This document shows, one piece after another, positions 18,077 through 27,005 of a DNA stretch of 64,000 bases. Below the pieces are notes generated by a model. It was not told the origin of the DNA. It was given only the letters and a program-made list of their open reading frames with translations, and made no database searches. The stretch's first letter is position 1. Each line of letters starts with the position of its first letter. The DNA is from Ferrithrix thermotolerans DSM 19514 (lineage in GTDB: Bacteria; Actinomycetota; Acidimicrobiia; Acidimicrobiales; CAIXPF01), in the NCBI GenBank assembly GCA_945906305.1, contig CAMDQT010000006.1, positions 61,916 to 125,915 on the forward strand, written 5' to 3'. Both the position numbers and the translations under genes were made by a program.

Positions 18077-19522
18077 TCAGCGATCAACCTCCGACGGCGC
18101 CAGGGCGGGGCGGCGCTGGCGGGAACGACTGACCGCGGCCACGCTGGAAAAGGTGAGGCCGAGCAAGGCGAAGACCGCCCCAAACATGAACGTGCCCGCG
18201 AAACGCCCGGCGGAAGCCGCGTCGCCGAGCACGACCAACATGATCTGGATGCCCGAAACGATCCCGACGAAGAGCATCGTCTGGTTCATGCCCGTGGCCA
18301 CGCCGATGTCGTCGGAATCCACCGACCCGGCCACCAAGGTCGTATAGGCCGGAGTGCCAATGCCGGCCGACGCACCGGAGAGCACCAGGCCCAGGACCAC
18401 CAACACGACCACTTGGGTCTGGGCCCCGAGGGCGAAGGCCACCATCGAGGCAATCATCATCGACGACGCCGCCAGCATCGGGATGCCCTCGCCGATCTTG
18501 GTGGTGATGAGGCCACCGAAAGGCGAACAGGCGGCGAACACACCGGGCCGCGCCGCCATCAGCACCGCCACCAGACCGACCCCGTAGCCGAAACGGTCCG
18601 CGAACAGCAGCGGAGTGAGCACAAAGCCGCCCATGTACGCGAACTGGTTGAACGAGTTGGCCAGCAGCGGTGCGGTGAACGTTGGCCGCCGGAAGTACTC
18701 AAGCCGCAGCAACGGATAGGGATGGCGCTTTTCCGTGCGGAGGAACACCGCCAACGCCACCAGCGCCGCCAGCGCGAGCGCCCCCACTCTCATGTCGAGC
18801 ACGCCGGAGCGCACCGCCACGCTGACGACCAGCAAAGTACACAAGATGGTGCCCGCCAGCGACAACGAGCCGACGATGTCCAGCGGCACCTTGGCCCGCA
18901 GCTCGGACTCGCGCAGCACCCGTGCCGCCAACAACCAAGCCACGAGCGACACCGCGGCGAAGAACCAGAAAATGCCCCGCCAGCCGACTACGCCCACCAT
19001 GGGGCCACCCAACACCAGGCCGATGGTCGGCGCCCCAGTCGTGGCGAACTGGAACCAGCCCATCGCCGTGGCCCGCCGTTTCAGCCCGTAGGCCGCCATC
19101 ATCAAGGCCATGCCATTGGGCTGCACCAGCGCCCCGCACACCCCGAACATGACCCGGAAGGCAATCAGCGAGGCGGCGTTCCACGACAGGGCACACAACC
19201 CAGTCGTGACAATGCAACCGGCCAGGCCGAGCAGGAACATCTTGCGATGGCCCTTGATGTCGCCGAGCTTGCCGCCAAGGGGGGTGAATACGGCCATGCC
19301 CAGCATCAGACCGGTCACAATCCAGCCCAACGTGGTGCGACTGGTGCCCAAGTCCTCGGCGATGATCGCCAGGGACACCGTCACGATGGTCATCAACGAG
19401 CCGAAACCCATCACCGCCAGCATCACGGTTCCGAGCAGCTTCTTGCGATAGCTGCTGTCACTGTCGAACTCGGCGGCGGCCGCTTCTTCGGCCGCCTGGT
19501 CATGCGCCACGGGCTTCGTCAC
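18077..19522 (-). CDS. MFS transporter (drug/proton antiporter type)
   Basis: Permease of 481 residues with about 14 hydrophobic helices. The conserved post-helix-2 loop is GGKLGDIKGHRKMFLLGL, and GASAGIGTPAYTTLVAG is a late-helix motif of antiporters. Start GTG 19522 follows GAGAGGGATTTCC. It is probably an exporter, with unknown substrate. The next upstream gene on this strand (the amidohydrolase) is separated by 210 nt that contain a strong terminator-like hairpin, so this gene is likely transcribed on its own. Confidence 0.9.
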   Translation of the reverse strand: MTKPVAHDQAAEEAAAAEFDSDSSYRKKLLGTVMLAVMGFGSLMTIVTVSLAIIAEDLGTSRTTLGWIVTGLMLGMAVFTPLGGKLGDIKGHRKMFLLGLAGCIVTTGLCALSWNAASLIAFRVMFGVCGALVQPNGMALMMAAYGLKRRATAMGWFQFATTGAPTIGLVLGGPMVGVVGWRGIFWFFAAVSLVAWLLAARVLRESELRAKVPLDIVGSLSLAGTILCTLLVVSVAVRSGVLDMRVGALALAALVALAVFLRTEKRHPYPLLRLEYFRRPTFTAPLLANSFNQFAYMGGFVLTPLLFADRFGYGVGLVAVLMAARPGVFAACSPFGGLITTKIGEGIPMLAASSMMIASMVAFALGAQTQVVVLVVLGLVLSGASAGIGTPAYTTLVAGSVDSDDIGVATGMNQTMLFVGIVSGIQIMLVVLGDAASAGRFAGTFMFGAVFALLGLTFSSVAAVSRSRQRRPALAPSEVDR

Positions 19523-19672
19523 GGAAATCCCTCTCGTTGTACAGCAGCGTCACGCTACCGGGCACCGTTGTGTGGATGCATGCCACGGTGACCAGCGCCA
19601 CCCTCAAAAGAGCACGCCACCGGGGGTCCTCCGGTCCCAATCACCCCAACGCGCGCGGTGACAACACCACAA

Positions 19673-19716
19673 ACCGCCCTACCGCTCGTCGCACCAGCGA
19701 CGGGCTGTAGGGCGGT
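19673..19716 (-). terminator. Stem-loop terminator after the amidohydrolase gene
   Basis: The outer arms ACCGCCCTAC (19673-19682) and GTAGGGCGGT (19707-19716) are perfect complements, and an inner CGTCGC/GCGACG pair (19687-19692, 19697-19702) closes a second stem. It begins 16 nt after the stop of the amidohydrolase gene and is followed on the minus strand by TTGTGGTGTTG, a T/G-rich run and not a pure T tract. It is the clearest terminator-like structure I found in the window. Confidence 0.65.
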
Positions 19717-19732
19717 GGAGGTCACGTCGAAC

Positions 19733-20911
19733 TCAGAGGTCGATCCGGTACAACTCGGCGGCGTTGTCCTGCAGGATGCGCTTTTGCACCGCCGGATCGA
19801 GGGCACCAATGGCCTCGCGCACCCGCTCCACGCTGTGCGGGTACAGGCACGTGGGGTGGGGGATATCTGTTTCGAACATGATGCGTCCCGCGCCGAGGTG
19901 CTCCACTGCCGGAGCCAGCGTGCGGCTCTCGAACCAGAAGCAGCCATAGAACTGGCGACGGAAGTACTCCGACGGCTTCATCGACAGATGCTTCAGATGC
20001 TCCGGCGCCGTCTCGCCGCACTGATAATCCAAAGCGTCGAGCAGGAATGGAATCCACCCGATGCCGCTCTCCACCGACACGAAGTTGAGGTCTGGGTAGC
20101 GCTCTGGCACGTCGCTGACCAACAGGTTCACCATCCAGCGCAACTGGCCCAGGAAGATCGCCGCCCCACCGAGGCTGATCTTCACATCACCCGGCCAGGT
20201 GGAATAGGGCACGGTGCCCGACCAGTTGATGTCGCCCTCGGAGGCACCAATGTGGAAGTTGATCGGCATCTTCAGGGCCTCGCACACCTCCCAGAACGGT
20301 CGCCATTCGGGCTGAGCGAAGTTCGGCATGCCCGAGTCGTGAGGGTTCGAGCACATAACAATGCCCTTGGCCCCGTTGTGCGCCATGCGTTCGACTTCGC
20401 TGACACAGGCCTCGATGTCCCACCAGGGCACCAACGCCATGGGCAGGATGCGACCACCGGAGCGGGACTGCAGGTCGCTCATCCAGTCGTTGTAGATCTC
20501 CACGCAGGCGATGCGCAGAGCCCGGTCGTCGATGCGCAGGAAGTTCTGGTTTCCGAAGCCACCCACGTTTGGATAGACGATGCCGTGGCTGACGCCCATT
20601 TCGTCCATCAGCTGCAGGCGGGCGTCGCAGTCGTAGGACGCGGCGTGCACCATGTCAAAGTCGTGTTTGAGGAACTCGAGGCCGAGCATCTTCTCGCCAT
20701 CAGGGCGAATGGCGCTGACCGCCGAGTTGCCCGCCAAGGGGATGTCGCCATTGACCACCCACTTTGGGCGGCCTCGGTGCTCCTTGATCTGCGGCACGAG
20801 ATCTTTGTATTTGGCCGGGGCCAACGAGGTCCACAGGTCTGGCGGTTCGGTCCAGTGGGTGTCGGTGTCGATGATGTTGACGCCGGGAAAGATCGGGCTG
20901 ACTGCGGGCAT
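19733..20911 (-). CDS. Amidohydrolase-2 family metal-dependent hydrolase
   Basis: TIM-barrel hydrolase of 392 residues of the amidohydrolase-related (ACMSD/uracil-5-carboxylate decarboxylase-like) group. The N-terminal metal motif reads IDTDTHWTEP. INFHIGAS holds a likely metal-binding histidine, and the C-terminal FETDIPHP supplies the last aspartate. These enzymes hydrolyse or decarboxylate ring or acyl compounds. ATG 20911 was chosen over a longer frame because AAAAAAGGTGG precedes it and the metal motif then lies near the start as in relatives. A paralogue is at 54967-56142. The gene is followed by a stem-loop terminator. Confidence 0.87.
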   Translation of the reverse strand: MPAVSPIFPGVNIIDTDTHWTEPPDLWTSLAPAKYKDLVPQIKEHRGRPKWVVNGDIPLAGNSAVSAIRPDGEKMLGLEFLKHDFDMVHAASYDCDARLQLMDEMGVSHGIVYPNVGGFGNQNFLRIDDRALRIACVEIYNDWMSDLQSRSGGRILPMALVPWWDIEACVSEVERMAHNGAKGIVMCSNPHDSGMPNFAQPEWRPFWEVCEALKMPINFHIGASEGDINWSGTVPYSTWPGDVKISLGGAAIFLGQLRWMVNLLVSDVPERYPDLNFVSVESGIGWIPFLLDALDYQCGETAPEHLKHLSMKPSEYFRRQFYGCFWFESRTLAPAVEHLGAGRIMFETDIPHPTCLYPHSVERVREAIGALDPAVQKRILQDNAAELYRIDL

Positions 20912-21023
20912 GTCGATCCACCTTTTTTGAGCCTCAGGAGCACACGCTAACCCGAAGCCGACCAAGGATGCTGACAGTATCGTCAAGTTGCCCCGCAACG
21001 CCGAGACGCCACGCCCCTGACGC

Positions 21024-22658
21024 TCAAATCGGCGGCAGGGCCCGCACCCGACGGGCGTTGCGGGGCGGACGCCGCCGGGGGGAACGCGCCACCGCCTCGC
21101 ACAACACCGCCCGGGTATCGGCCGGGTCGATCACATCGTCGATGCCGAACCCGTCGGCGGCGCGCAACGCTCCCGCCCGGGACATGAAGTCTTCGATGAT
21201 CTCGCTTCGACGAGCGGAGGGGTCCTCGGCGGCGCCGTACTCGTGGCGGAAAAGCACGTCGATGGCCCCTTCGATGGACATGGCGGAGATCTGGGCCTGC
21301 GGCCAAGCCACCGCCAGTTCGGCCTGGTGGGAACGGCCGCCGGCCATGGCGTAATAGGCCAGGCCGTAGCCTTTGCGCAGGATGACGGAATACCGCGGCA
21401 CGGTGGCGGCACCGAGTTCCCACAGAAAACGTGCCGACCAGCGCACCAGGTTGGACTGCTCCGCGCCCATCCCTACGAGGAACCCAGGGGTGTCCATCAG
21501 GTACACCAACGGAAGGCCGTAGGCGTCACACATGGCAATGAACCGGGAGCCTTTGCGGCAGGCCGCGGCGTCGAGGATACCGGCGAGGTGGCCCGCCTGA
21601 TTGGCCACGATGCCCACCGGGCGGCCACCGAAGCGGGCCAGGGCGGTGACGAGGTTGCGGGCGTTGGTCGGTCTCAGCTCGAAGACCGAATCACGATCGG
21701 CCACCGCAGCGACGACCTTGCGCACGTCGTAGCCACGGCGCAGGTTGGCCGGTACCAGCTGGCGCAGTTCCGGACAGGAGCGATCGACAGGATCCTCACC
21801 GGGCAGCAGCGGTAGCTCTGCGCTGGCATTGGAGGGCAGATAGGACAAGAACCGGCGGGCGGCCGCCACGGTCTCGGCGTCATCGGCAACGGCCAACTCC
21901 ACCGCGCCGTTTCGATCGGCCTGCAGCTCGGCCGAGCCCATATCCTCCGCGGTGAGGTCCTCCCCGACGCCGGCCTTGACCAGGCGGGGGCCGGCCATAC
22001 CGATGCTTGAACCGCCGCGCACCATGATTGTGCAGTCCGACAGCGCGGCGAGGTTGGCCGGGCCGGCAAAGCCGACCCCAGGCACGATGCTCACCGTCGG
22101 CACCCAGCCCGACAACCGCTCGATACCGTCAAGCCAACTGCCGATACGCCACATGCCGCCCACGGCAAAACTGCGGGCATCGAGACCATCCTGGATACGG
22201 TGGCCGCCGCCCTCAACGATCATCACCAGCGGGAACCCGCCGTCATTGGCAAGGTCCATCATTCGGGTCATCTTGTGACTGCCCACCACGCCCATCGACC
22301 CGCCCGCGATCGAGCCATCGATAGCCACCACCGCCACCGGCCGGTCCTCAATGCGGGCGGTCCCACAGACGATGGCGTCCGCCGGGGCGTTCATCGCCGC
22401 ATTGAAGGGATTGTCTCGGGTCGGTCCGGCGAGCCCTCCCATCTCGCGGAACGTGCCGGCATCGACTAGGGCCACGATCCGCTCCCGACAAGTCATCCGG
22501 CCCGCGTCATGGCTACGGCGAGTGGCCTCGGTCCGAGCCGTGTCGGAGCCCAGAGCCCGAGCCGCGTCAAGCACCTCGAGCAACCGGTCCATCTCGGATG
22601 GTCCAGGCATTTCGGACGGCCCAAGGCTCGGTTGGGGGTCACTTTCGGAGGCGGGCAT
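21024..22658 (-). CDS. Acyl-CoA carboxyltransferase (PccB/MmdA-like)
   Basis: Carboxyltransferase of 544 residues with both crotonase-like halves of biotin-dependent carboxylases. The first half has GTARIEDRPVAVVAIDGSIA and EGGGHRIQDG, the second LMDTPGFLVGMGAEQ and YGLAYYAMAGG. The role would be transfer of CO2 from biotin to an acyl-CoA such as propionyl- or methylcrotonyl-CoA. No biotin carboxylase or biotin carrier gene is in the window, so the partner must lie elsewhere. Two adjacent ATGs exist (22661 and 22658); the second has a better spacing from GGGAG. The family call is firm, the substrate is not. It is divergent from the thioredoxin gene. Confidence 0.9.
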   Translation of the reverse strand: MPASESDPQPSLGPSEMPGPSEMDRLLEVLDAARALGSDTARTEATRRSHDAGRMTCRERIVALVDAGTFREMGGLAGPTRDNPFNAAMNAPADAIVCGTARIEDRPVAVVAIDGSIAGGSMGVVGSHKMTRMMDLANDGGFPLVMIVEGGGHRIQDGLDARSFAVGGMWRIGSWLDGIERLSGWVPTVSIVPGVGFAGPANLAALSDCTIMVRGGSSIGMAGPRLVKAGVGEDLTAEDMGSAELQADRNGAVELAVADDAETVAAARRFLSYLPSNASAELPLLPGEDPVDRSCPELRQLVPANLRRGYDVRKVVAAVADRDSVFELRPTNARNLVTALARFGGRPVGIVANQAGHLAGILDAAACRKGSRFIAMCDAYGLPLVYLMDTPGFLVGMGAEQSNLVRWSARFLWELGAATVPRYSVILRKGYGLAYYAMAGGRSHQAELAVAWPQAQISAMSIEGAIDVLFRHEYGAAEDPSARRSEIIEDFMSRAGALRAADGFGIDDVIDPADTRAVLCEAVARSPRRRPPRNARRVRALPPI

Positions 22659-22801
22659 CATCTCTCCCTGACTAGAACAGCGCCGCGACCCTAGGACGCC
22701 GATCCGATCCGGGGACAGACCCCACGGGCGCGCTGGCGTGCACCAGTTACCATCGACCACGCGGCGCACCGCCGCCCCACCTCGAGGACAAGAAGGTTCC
22801 T

Positions 22802-23200
22802 GTGGCCACCATTGCATTGACCGAAAGCAACTTTCAGCAGGTCATCGAGGACAACAATGTCGTGCTGGTGGACTGGTGGGCCTCGTGGTGCGGACCGTGT
22901 CGTAGCTTCGGGCCGATTTTCGAGGCCGCATCCAACAAGCACGAGGACATCGTGTTCGGCAAGATCGACACCGAGGCCGAGCAGAGTCTTGCCGCGTCCG
23001 CCCACATCCAGTCCATCCCCATGCTGATGATCTTCCGCGAAGGCGTCCTGCTCTTTGCCCAGCCCGGAGCTCTACCCGGCGAAGCGCTCGAGGATCTCAT
23101 CGGTCAAGTGCGCGCCCTGGACATGGACGAGGTACGAGCTTCCGCGGCGGAGCACCAGCACGGTGCGGACTGCGACCACGACCACGACCACGACCACTGA
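22802..23200 (+). CDS. Thioredoxin with a His/Asp-rich C-terminal tail
   Basis: Thioredoxin-fold protein of 132 residues with the redox centre WCGPC at 29-33 and the cis-proline loop SIPMLMIF (71-78). The first 110 residues are an ordinary thioredoxin domain. The last 15 add HQHGADCDHDHDHDH (118-132), with six histidines, one cysteine and repeated Asp, a likely divalent-metal-binding tail. Start GTG 22802 gives the family N-terminus; the ribosome site is AAGAAGG. It may reduce disulfides and also bind zinc, nickel or copper. It is divergent from the carboxyltransferase gene and no partner reductase is nearby. Confidence 0.92.
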   Translation: MATIALTESNFQQVIEDNNVVLVDWWASWCGPCRSFGPIFEAASNKHEDIVFGKIDTEAEQSLAASAHIQSIPMLMIFREGVLLFAQPGALPGEALEDLIGQVRALDMDEVRASAAEHQHGADCDHDHDHDH

Positions 23201-23287
23201 GCGGGACCTGTACCCAGCGGCGCCTTGGGTGCAGGCCATGACGGCCTTTGCCGGTGCGTCAGAGCGACGCGACCGCCACCGTTGCGC

Positions 23288-24625
23288 TCACGCTCGGGAC
23301 AGCCCCAGGTGGTCCCGCAACGTCGAGCCCTCGTAGGCGGTCCGGAACACCCCGCGCCGCTGCAACTCCGGCACCAGCAGCCGGGTCACCGTCTCGAAGG
23401 TGCCCGGGAGGCTGGTGGCGGCAACCACGAACCCATCACAGGCCTTCGCATCGAACCACTCCTGCATCTGGTCCGCTACCTGCTCCGGCGTACCAACGAA
23501 GCGTGGTGACTGGCGCAGGGTGGCGCGGTGACCGGCGAGATCACGCAAGGTGACCGCCTTGTCGCCCATGTACTGACGCACCGTCTCGACATAGCCATGC
23601 ATGCCGGTGGCGGAGTCCAAGAAGGCATCGGGGATCGGATCGTCAATGTCGAAACCGGCGAAATCAAGGTTGGTTGCCTCCGACAACAACACCAACGAAG
23701 CGATGGGCTCAACCAGGTCGAGCAAGTACTGCTCCTCGGCCCTTGCCGCTTCCTCGGTCTCGGCCACGATCAGATAGACGAGGGGCAAGATGACAACTTG
23801 GCTGGGATCGCGGCCCAGCGCCGCGGCCATGGCCTTCTGTTGGCGATAGTTGGCCGCGGCCCGGTCCAACTCCGCGGTGTTGGTGAACACCGCATCGGCC
23901 CAGCGGGCCGCGAACTGGTGGCCGCGGCCCGACGAGCCTGCCTGGATCATGACCGGACGGCCCTGCGGACCACGCGGCACGGTGAGCGGACCCCGCACAT
24001 CGTAGAAACGGCCGTGGTAGTTCAGTTCGTGAACTTTGGTGGGGTCGGCGAAAACCCGGTTGGCCTGGTCCCAGAGCACCGCCCCATCCTCCCAGCTCGC
24101 CCACAGGCCGGTGACCGCCTCAAGGAACTCGTCCGCCTGGTCATAACGCTCGTCGTGGCCGAGATGGCTCTGCAGGCCGAAGTTCTGCGCCTCGGCGTCG
24201 TTCACCGAGGTCACCACATTCCACGCTGCCCGACCAGCGGAAAGGTGGTCGAGCGTGGCGAACAGGCGCGCGACATGAAACGGTGCGGAGTAGGTGGTGG
24301 AGTAGGTGGCACCGAGGCCGATATGCCGGGTGACCGCAGCGATCATGGCCAGGGTGAGGCCGACATCGAGCTTCACGCAGCGAGCACCGGACCGCACCGT
24401 CTCCGCCACCGAGTTGCCGTAAATGCCCGGCATGGCCAGCCGGTCATCGAAGAACAACATGTCGAAACAGCCCGCCTCAAGAACCTGGCCAATGTGCTGG
24501 TAGTACCCAGCGGTCAGGAAATCGGGGCTGCTATCGGGATGCAGCCACGAGCCGGCGTACACGCTGACGTTGCTCGCCTGCATGAACCCGACCAACTTCA
24601 TCTGACGGTCGACGTCGCTTGCCAT
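23288..24625 (-). CDS. NtaA/SnaA/DszA-family FMNH2-dependent monooxygenase
   Basis: Two-component flavin monooxygenase of 445 residues in the nitrilotriacetate/dibenzothiophene-sulfone monooxygenase branch of the LLM fold. Distinguishing features are YYQHIGQVLEAGCFDMLFF, FATLDHLSAGRAAWNVVTS, the HDERYDQADEFLEAVTGLW helix and SSGRGHQFAARWADAVFTN. Members use FMNH2 supplied by a separate reductase to cleave C-N or C-S bonds. The ATG has AGGAG 8 nt upstream. It is divergent from the LLM gene at 24790. A flavin reductase homologue lies far away at 60563-61186, so partnership is speculative. Confidence 0.92.
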   Translation of the reverse strand: MASDVDRQMKLVGFMQASNVSVYAGSWLHPDSSPDFLTAGYYQHIGQVLEAGCFDMLFFDDRLAMPGIYGNSVAETVRSGARCVKLDVGLTLAMIAAVTRHIGLGATYSTTYSAPFHVARLFATLDHLSAGRAAWNVVTSVNDAEAQNFGLQSHLGHDERYDQADEFLEAVTGLWASWEDGAVLWDQANRVFADPTKVHELNYHGRFYDVRGPLTVPRGPQGRPVMIQAGSSGRGHQFAARWADAVFTNTAELDRAAANYRQQKAMAAALGRDPSQVVILPLVYLIVAETEEAARAEEQYLLDLVEPIASLVLLSEATNLDFAGFDIDDPIPDAFLDSATGMHGYVETVRQYMGDKAVTLRDLAGHRATLRQSPRFVGTPEQVADQMQEWFDAKACDGFVVAATSLPGTFETVTRLLVPELQRRGVFRTAYEGSTLRDHLGLSRA

Positions 24626-24789
24626 GACAGCACTCCTGGTTCGGCCAGGAAACCGACGGGGCCGCTACCGCCACCAGCGGACCCTAGACGGCGCGTCCCA
24701 CCAAGATCGATGGGCTACACGATGCCCTGCTCCTCGCGTCGGACGCCTAGCCTCCTACCATCATCTCAGCGGGACCCCGGAGGCCTCAC

Positions 24790-25794
24790 GTGCAACGCGA
24801 TATCCCGCTGTCCGTCCTCGATCTGGCCACGGTCAGCGACGGGCGAACCAGCGCCCAGGCCCTCGCCGACACCACTACCTTCGCTCGCCGAGCCGACGAG
24901 TTGGGCTATCTGCGGTTCTGGGTGGCGGAGCACCACAACATGGCAACGGTGGCCTCCACCAACCCGCCGGTGCTCATGGCCCACCTCGCTGCGGTCACCG
25001 AACGCATCAAGCTGGGATCGGGCGGCGTCATGTTGCCGAACCACGCCCCGCTGGTGGTAGCGGAGCAGTTCGCCATGCTCGAGGCGTTGCACCCTGGCCG
25101 TATCGACCTCGGCATCGGCCGCGCCCCGGGCACCGATGGGGCCACCGCCGCGGCCTTGCGGCGTTCCCCCGAGGCGTTGGGGGCGGAGGACTTCCCCCAG
25201 AACCTGATCGACGTCATGGGCCTACTCGGCGATCGCCGGGCCGATCGCGGCCTATGGAACCGGTTCTCGGCCACCCCGGTTGCCACCAGCACCCCCGAGA
25301 TCGTGCTACTCGGTTCGAGCGGGTTCAGCGCCCAGCTAGCCGGGATGCTCGGCCTGCCTTTCGCCTTCGCCCATCACTTCGACATGGGGGGCACCACCGA
25401 GGCGGTGGACATCTACCGCAAGCATTTCGAGCCCTCGGCGGTGCTCGAACAGCCCTACACCATCGTCAGCGCCAGTGTGCTCGCCGCCGAAGACCACGAA
25501 CATGCGCAGTGGTTGGCCAACCCCGGTCAGCTGCGGCGCTACGGCATGCGCACCGGTCGGCTGTTCCCGCTCTACCGGCCCGAGGAAGCGGCCCGCCACC
25601 CCGAGATCGAGGCCGCCAACGCCGTGCGCAGCCACCGCATCGTCGGCACCCCAGCGGAGGTGATCGACGGTCTGCATCAGCTCAGTGCCGCCACTGACGC
25701 CACGGAGCTGATGTTGCACACCGCCACCTACGACGTGGCCGACCGGTTGAAATGCCTGGAGTTGTTGGCACCACTCTGGCCCACTACGCCATGA
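24790..25794 (+). CDS. LLM-class flavin-dependent oxidoreductase, MsnO8-like
   Basis: Luciferase-like enzyme of 334 residues close to the subgroup that begins with LSVLDLA and contains WVAEHHNMATVASTNP, GSGGVMLPNHAPLVVAEQFA and GRIDLGIGRAPGTD. The start is GTG 24790, with GGAGG at 24779-24783 upstream. Its last codon overlaps the ATG of the enoyl-CoA hydratase gene (ATGA, 25791-25794), so the two are translationally coupled. Divergent from the NtaA-type gene across a 164-nt spacer that must hold both promoters; I see no clear operator there. Confidence 0.92.
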   Translation: MQRDIPLSVLDLATVSDGRTSAQALADTTTFARRADELGYLRFWVAEHHNMATVASTNPPVLMAHLAAVTERIKLGSGGVMLPNHAPLVVAEQFAMLEALHPGRIDLGIGRAPGTDGATAAALRRSPEALGAEDFPQNLIDVMGLLGDRRADRGLWNRFSATPVATSTPEIVLLGSSGFSAQLAGMLGLPFAFAHHFDMGGTTEAVDIYRKHFEPSAVLEQPYTIVSASVLAAEDHEHAQWLANPGQLRRYGMRTGRLFPLYRPEEAARHPEIEAANAVRSHRIVGTPAEVIDGLHQLSAATDATELMLHTATYDVADRLKCLELLAPLWPTTP

Positions 25795-26555
25795 GCTCGC
25801 GGGGCGCTGCACCGCTGGTGCAACTCGACCGTGAAGGCGACGTGTTTGTCCTCACCCTCTGCCAGGGCGAGAACCGCTGGAACACCACATTGGTCACGCA
25901 GATCAACCAGGCACTCGACCTCGTCGAGAGCTCCGAGGGCCCCGCGGCGCTGGTAACCGCCTCGGCGGATCCGAAGTTCTTCTCCAACGGTCTGGACCTC
26001 GATTGGCTCGCGGCGAAGGGCGAACACCCCGGCGGTGACCGCCGGATCTTCGCCGAGGTGGCGATGGCCCTGTTCGCCCGGGTGATGACCTTGCCCATGC
26101 CGACCGTGTGCGCGGTGGGCGGTCACGGGTTCGGCGCCGGTTTCATGATCGCGCTGTGTCACGACGTGCGCGTCATGCGCGCCGACCGCGGCTTGCTCTG
26201 CGCCAACGAGATCGAGCTCGGCATGGCCATTCCCGAGCCCGAACTGGCGCTGTTCCGTCACAAGCTGTCCATGACCGCGTTCCATCAGAGCGTGATCCTG
26301 GCCAAACGCTGGGGCGGCCAGGAAGCCCTCGATGCGGGGGTGGTCCAAGCCCTCGCCGAGGCGAACGCCGTGCGGGCCACTGCAGTACACACTGCCGCCG
26401 CCCTCGCCCACCTAGCCCGCCATCGCGACGTGATGGGTTGGATGAAGGAACGTCTCTACGGCGAAGGGGCAGCCATCAACCGCCCCGATGGCCCCGCCCA
26501 CATGCTGCGCCATCTGCACGACTACGCCGAGGGGCCCAACCACCTGGGTGGCTGA
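25791..26555 (+). CDS. Enoyl-CoA hydratase/isomerase family protein
   Basis: Crotonase-fold protein of 254 residues. Family regions are KFFSNGLDLDWL (oxyanion-hole loop), VGGHGFGAGFMIALCHDVRVM and EIELGMAIPEPELALF. The last resembles enoyl-CoA isomerases (Eci type) more than classical hydratases, where GxxGGTQ would be expected, so double-bond isomerisation is a reasonable guess. The start at ATG 25791 overlaps the stop of the LLM gene; a longer frame of 13 codons upstream is discarded. It probably acts on the product of the coupled oxidoreductase or in beta-oxidation. Confidence 0.88.
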   Translation: MSSRGAAPLVQLDREGDVFVLTLCQGENRWNTTLVTQINQALDLVESSEGPAALVTASADPKFFSNGLDLDWLAAKGEHPGGDRRIFAEVAMALFARVMTLPMPTVCAVGGHGFGAGFMIALCHDVRVMRADRGLLCANEIELGMAIPEPELALFRHKLSMTAFHQSVILAKRWGGQEALDAGVVQALAEANAVRATAVHTAAALAHLARHRDVMGWMKERLYGEGAAINRPDGPAHMLRHLHDYAEGPNHLGG

Positions 26556-26600
26556 CCGCCATCACGGCCGGCGCGATCAACGTCGGCCGATTCGCACCGT

Positions 26601-26936
26601 TTACCCGTCGGCCGCGGCATCCACCTCGAATCGGTAGGCACAATGCACCGCGAGGACCTCACGTATCTCCGCCTCCACGTCGTCACCGAATTGGCGGCGG
26701 TAGGCGTCGTCGGTGACCAGCAGCACCGAAAAGTAGAGGCCGGTGAAGGCGGCCAGGAACCCCGCGACCTGGAATAGCTGCCGGGTCAGGACCAGATCTC
26801 GGCCCGCGAAGGGAAGGCTGAGCCAGACATCGACGTGGCCCAGTTGGGTCCATCGGGCGACCGCGGGTGCGGGTACGGCCAGAAAGCCCAACAACAACAG
26901 GACGATCAGCATTAACAGGGGCAGCGCCCTTGCCAC
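26601..26936 (-). CDS. Small membrane protein, possibly a truncated relic
   Basis: Hypothetical protein of 111 residues with two hydrophobic stretches (about 3-26 and 50-77) and an acidic C-terminal part, YRRQFGDDVEAEIREVLAV. The start is GTG 26936 with a poor ribosome site. In the next frame just upstream (ending at stop 26912) the codons read AIYIATSYGLLRLVRWADWW, a membrane-helix-like piece without its own start. The two pieces together look like parts of a longer membrane protein joined out of frame, but this is not proven. It converges with the enoyl-CoA hydratase gene and lies 69 nt downstream of the Nudix gene. Confidence 0.5.
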   Translation of the reverse strand: MARALPLLMLIVLLLLGFLAVPAPAVARWTQLGHVDVWLSLPFAGRDLVLTRQLFQVAGFLAAFTGLYFSVLLVTDDAYRRQFGDDVEAEIREVLAVHCAYRFEVDAAADG

Positions 26937-27005
26937 CAGTCCGCCCAGCGCACCAATCGCAGCAACCCATAGCTGGTGGCGATGTAGATCGCCCCGAGAA
27001 CTCGC

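Noticed and set aside
18413..19591. 392-codon open frame on the plus strand
   Set aside because: Antisense of the MFS gene; His/Arg-rich low-complexity product.
20981..20986. TTGACG hexamer upstream of the amidohydrolase as a -35 box
   Set aside because: No -10-like hexamer occurs at 15-19 nt spacing.
23173..23199. CAC/GAC repeat considered as a CRISPR-like or tandem repeat
   Set aside because: It encodes the His/Asp tail of the thioredoxin and stays in frame to the stop.
24624..25697. 357-codon open frame opposite reading register of the MsnO8-like gene
   Set aside because: Arg/His/Pro-rich shadow frame; the real LLM motifs are in the frame starting at 24790.
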